This document shows, piece by piece, positions 5,278 to 6,668 of a stretch of DNA of 6,668 bases. The DNA lies in NCBI GenBank assembly GCA_029261305.1, contig JAJDBO010000317.1, positions 1 to 6,668 of the forward strand, read 5' to 3'. How positions within the stretch are numbered: position 1 is the first letter of the stretch; every line of letters begins with the position of its first letter. The translations under genes were made by a program, and so were the position numbers. The notes under the pieces are model-generated. The model was not told where the DNA came from and did no database searches. It saw only the letters and a program-made list of their open reading frames with translations. The stretch comes from Nitrospirales bacterium (GTDB lineage Bacteria; Nitrospirota; Nitrospiria; Nitrospirales; UBA8639).

Positions 5278-5634
5278 ATGGAACGGATGATATTGCGTTG
5301 TGTACTGGTGGGAATGTTGAGTGTATCACTTCAGGGATGCTTGGTCTGGCCAACGATGACCGAAACCATGGGCCATCGTCCTATTGAAATGGGAAAAGGT
5401 GACCAAGTTTTTTTCCCCACTGCTCCTCAACCCATGCATTTATCCAGTAATTATGGCGAATCATTCAGTACAGCCCGTGACAATCAAATTCTTAATCCAG
5501 AAGCTTCAGATAACATAGAGCCTGTTGAAGGGTTGGATGGAAATGCTGCTGTTCTTTCAATTCAACGTTTTAACACCTTTTTTAAGAAACCTCCATTTGG
5601 AGGAAATACCAGTGGAGGCTCTGGGAAGAAATGA
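5278..5634 (+). CDS. small Tad-locus lipoprotein in the CpaD/RcpB position
   Basis: This 118-residue protein has a lipoprotein signal peptide: a hydrophobic stretch followed by the lipobox LQGC with the lipidated cysteine at C21. Leu at +2 (not Asp) favours the outer membrane. The mature part is polar, and residues about 59-102 (YGESFSTARDNQILNPEA to SIQRFNTFF) match a pattern I recall from small proteins after the secretin in Tad loci: FG, then a Gln, NPxA, a Gly-x-Asp-Gly and a final Tyr/Phe-rich helix. The Gly/Ser/Lys tail looks disordered. It probably helps the CpaC secretin, as CpaD/RcpB lipoproteins do, perhaps like a pilotin; this is inferred from position and lipidation. The ATG at 5278 has AGAGG six bases upstream and follows cpaC by 16 bases. 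Its stop overlaps the cpaE start (ATGA). I do not see enough to call it CpaD. Confidence 0.75.
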   Translation: MERMILRCVLVGMLSVSLQGCLVWPTMTETMGHRPIEMGKGDQVFFPTAPQPMHLSSNYGESFSTARDNQILNPEASDNIEPVEGLDGNAAVLSIQRFNTFFKKPPFGGNTSGGSGKK

Positions 5635-6668
5635 GTCAACAATCGTGGAAACCCGTGAGATTGAATGACGGATCACCTGATGGAGCCAAAGGAGGATCGG
5701 CTGGTCAGTTTTTGGTCGACTTGGTGATTTACAATCCTGAGGTAAAAAAAACCTTTCAAGAGGTGGTCGACGCTCACTCAAATTTGCAGGTGAAAGATCA
5801 AAATGATCCCGCGCCCGCTCAACTTGTTATTTTAGAACTTGACGAAGATCCTTCGGAATCATTTTCGTTTATTGAAACTGTGGTCCAAGCTGTAGACGGG
5901 CGAGAAGTTTTTCTTACTTCGCCTCGAACAGATTCTCAAGTGTTGCTTGAAGCTCTTCGAGCGGGGGCCAAAGAATTTTTCCCCCAACCAATCCAAGCCT
6001 CTGATGTCACCATTGCGTTAGACAAATTCGTCACCCGGTGCCAGCAAGTAACCAAGGAGCCAACGAAAAAAGTTGGACATATTCTTTGTCTTCTCGGAGG
6101 TAAGGGTGGTGTCGGGATCACAACGGTCGCCGTGAACCTTGGGTTGGGTCTCCAAGTTGCCTCTCCTGGTGGGTCAATCGTGATTGTGGAATTGAATCAG
6201 CATGGCGGGGATTTATCCATCTTCCTTGATGTCCAGACCAATCATAGTTTGCGTGATATCGGTGCAGATTTGAATCGATTGGATCTCGCTTTATTGACGC
6301 GTGTTCTCTCAAAACATTCTTCCGGAATGAGCATTTTGCCATCGGGGTATGATGATCTGAGTAGTGGCCGACTGACCCCTGATTCCGTTGAGCCTGTGTT
6401 AAAACTTCTCCAGTCTTTATTTGATCATGTCATTGTGGATTGTGGCCATGTTTTGGATCTCCCAACTAAAAAGGCTCTGGAAATGGCATCAACCATCATA
6501 GTGCTCTCGACCTTGATTGTTCCCGTGGTTCATCGGACTAAAAAGATCCTGGATTTATTAAGAAACTCTGGAATCGATGGGAAAAAAGTTCGTGTGGTGT
6601 TTAATCGCTATTCCGATGAAGAACAAGAGGTCCTCCGAGAAACGGAAGAGACGCTTAAAATTGACTCA
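5631..6668 (+). CDS. cpaE: CpaE/TadZ-like MinD-family pilus localisation protein (3' end outside window)
   Basis: The frame is open from ATG 5631 to the window edge (346 codons). CpaE/TadZ proteins place and help assemble the Tad machine at its site on the inner membrane. Residues about 26-138 form a receiver-like domain that ends with the alpha-4/beta-5 pattern ALRAGAKEFFPQPI; its phospho-acceptor position appears to be E69 and the usual KP lysine is Q119. Residues about 148-346 form a MinD/ParA-like domain. The P-loop reads GGKGGVGITTVAVNL (156-170), keeping the signature K158, but the Walker A lysine is I163. The Switch I region is VELNQHGGDLS (E187, N189) and Walker B is VIVDCGH (D270). 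A VVFNRY element (322-327) matches the conserved NRY of CpaE, so about 50-80 residues are probably missing. The start overlaps the lipoprotein stop by four bases (ATGA), suggesting translational coupling; GGAGG at 5614-5618 is the likely SD. Confidence 0.88.
   Translation, partial: MSQQSWKPVRLNDGSPDGAKGGSAGQFLVDLVIYNPEVKKTFQEVVDAHSNLQVKDQNDPAPAQLVILELDEDPSESFSFIETVVQAVDGREVFLTSPRTDSQVLLEALRAGAKEFFPQPIQASDVTIALDKFVTRCQQVTKEPTKKVGHILCLLGGKGGVGITTVAVNLGLGLQVASPGGSIVIVELNQHGGDLSIFLDVQTNHSLRDIGADLNRLDLALLTRVLSKHSSGMSILPSGYDDLSSGRLTPDSVEPVLKLLQSLFDHVIVDCGHVLDLPTKKALEMASTIIVLSTLIVPVVHRTKKILDLLRNSGIDGKKVRVVFNRYSDEEQEVLRETEETLKIDS

Noticed and set aside
1..6668. CRISPR array, insertion sequence, tRNA or phage genes
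   Set aside because: No regular repeats, transposase motifs, terminal inverted repeats or cloverleaf patterns were seen on either strand.

Overview
The window is one contiguous piece of a Tad/Flp type IVc pilus locus, with every recognisable gene on the + strand. The organism is a diderm bacterium: there is an outer-membrane secretin, a secretin-associated periplasmic protein and a lipoprotein with an outer-membrane-type sorting position. Base composition looks moderate and slightly AT-rich, with no obvious shift between genes. The sequence does not fix the phylum. Nitrospirota or a proteobacterial/deltaproteobacterial-type lineage would fit, but that is a guess. No tRNA, rRNA, insertion sequence, phage gene or CRISPR array is visible.

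Layout, left to right: (1) the 3' end of a TadE-like minor pseudopilin gene, cut by the left edge (2-250); (2) a TadG-like membrane-anchored von Willebrand A protein (347-1744); (3) the major Flp prepilin (1801-1983), followed by a good intrinsic terminator (about 2016-2056); (4) the small prepilin peptidase CpaA/TadV (2073-2603); (5) a 154-base gap with inverted repeats and a weak possible promoter; (6) CpaB/RcpC (2758-3585); (7) the CpaC/RcpA secretin (3669-5261); (8) a small lipoprotein in the CpaD/RcpB position (5278-5634); (9) the N-terminal 346 residues of a CpaE/TadZ-like protein, overlapping the lipoprotein stop by four bases and running off the right edge (5631-6668).

Together these make the pilin subunit, its processing peptidase, the outer-membrane channel with its periplasmic partner and probable accessory lipoprotein, the MinD-like localisation protein, and the minor or adhesive surface components. 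The motor ATPase (TadA/CpaF) and the inner-membrane platform (TadB/TadC) are not here and would be expected just downstream.

The pieces most worth a second look are small ones. The CpaE homologue lacks the P-loop lysine and has altered Switch I, Walker B and receiver-domain residues. The truncated TadE-like protein carries a DxDxDG calcium-loop-like motif. The vWA domain of TadG has a long insertion holding the protein's only two cysteines. The flp gene is bracketed by RNA structures and a possible sigma-54-like site. Several A7-A8 runs lie inside the assembly genes. Nothing here looks like an entirely new system; it is a recognisable Tad locus with lineage-specific details.
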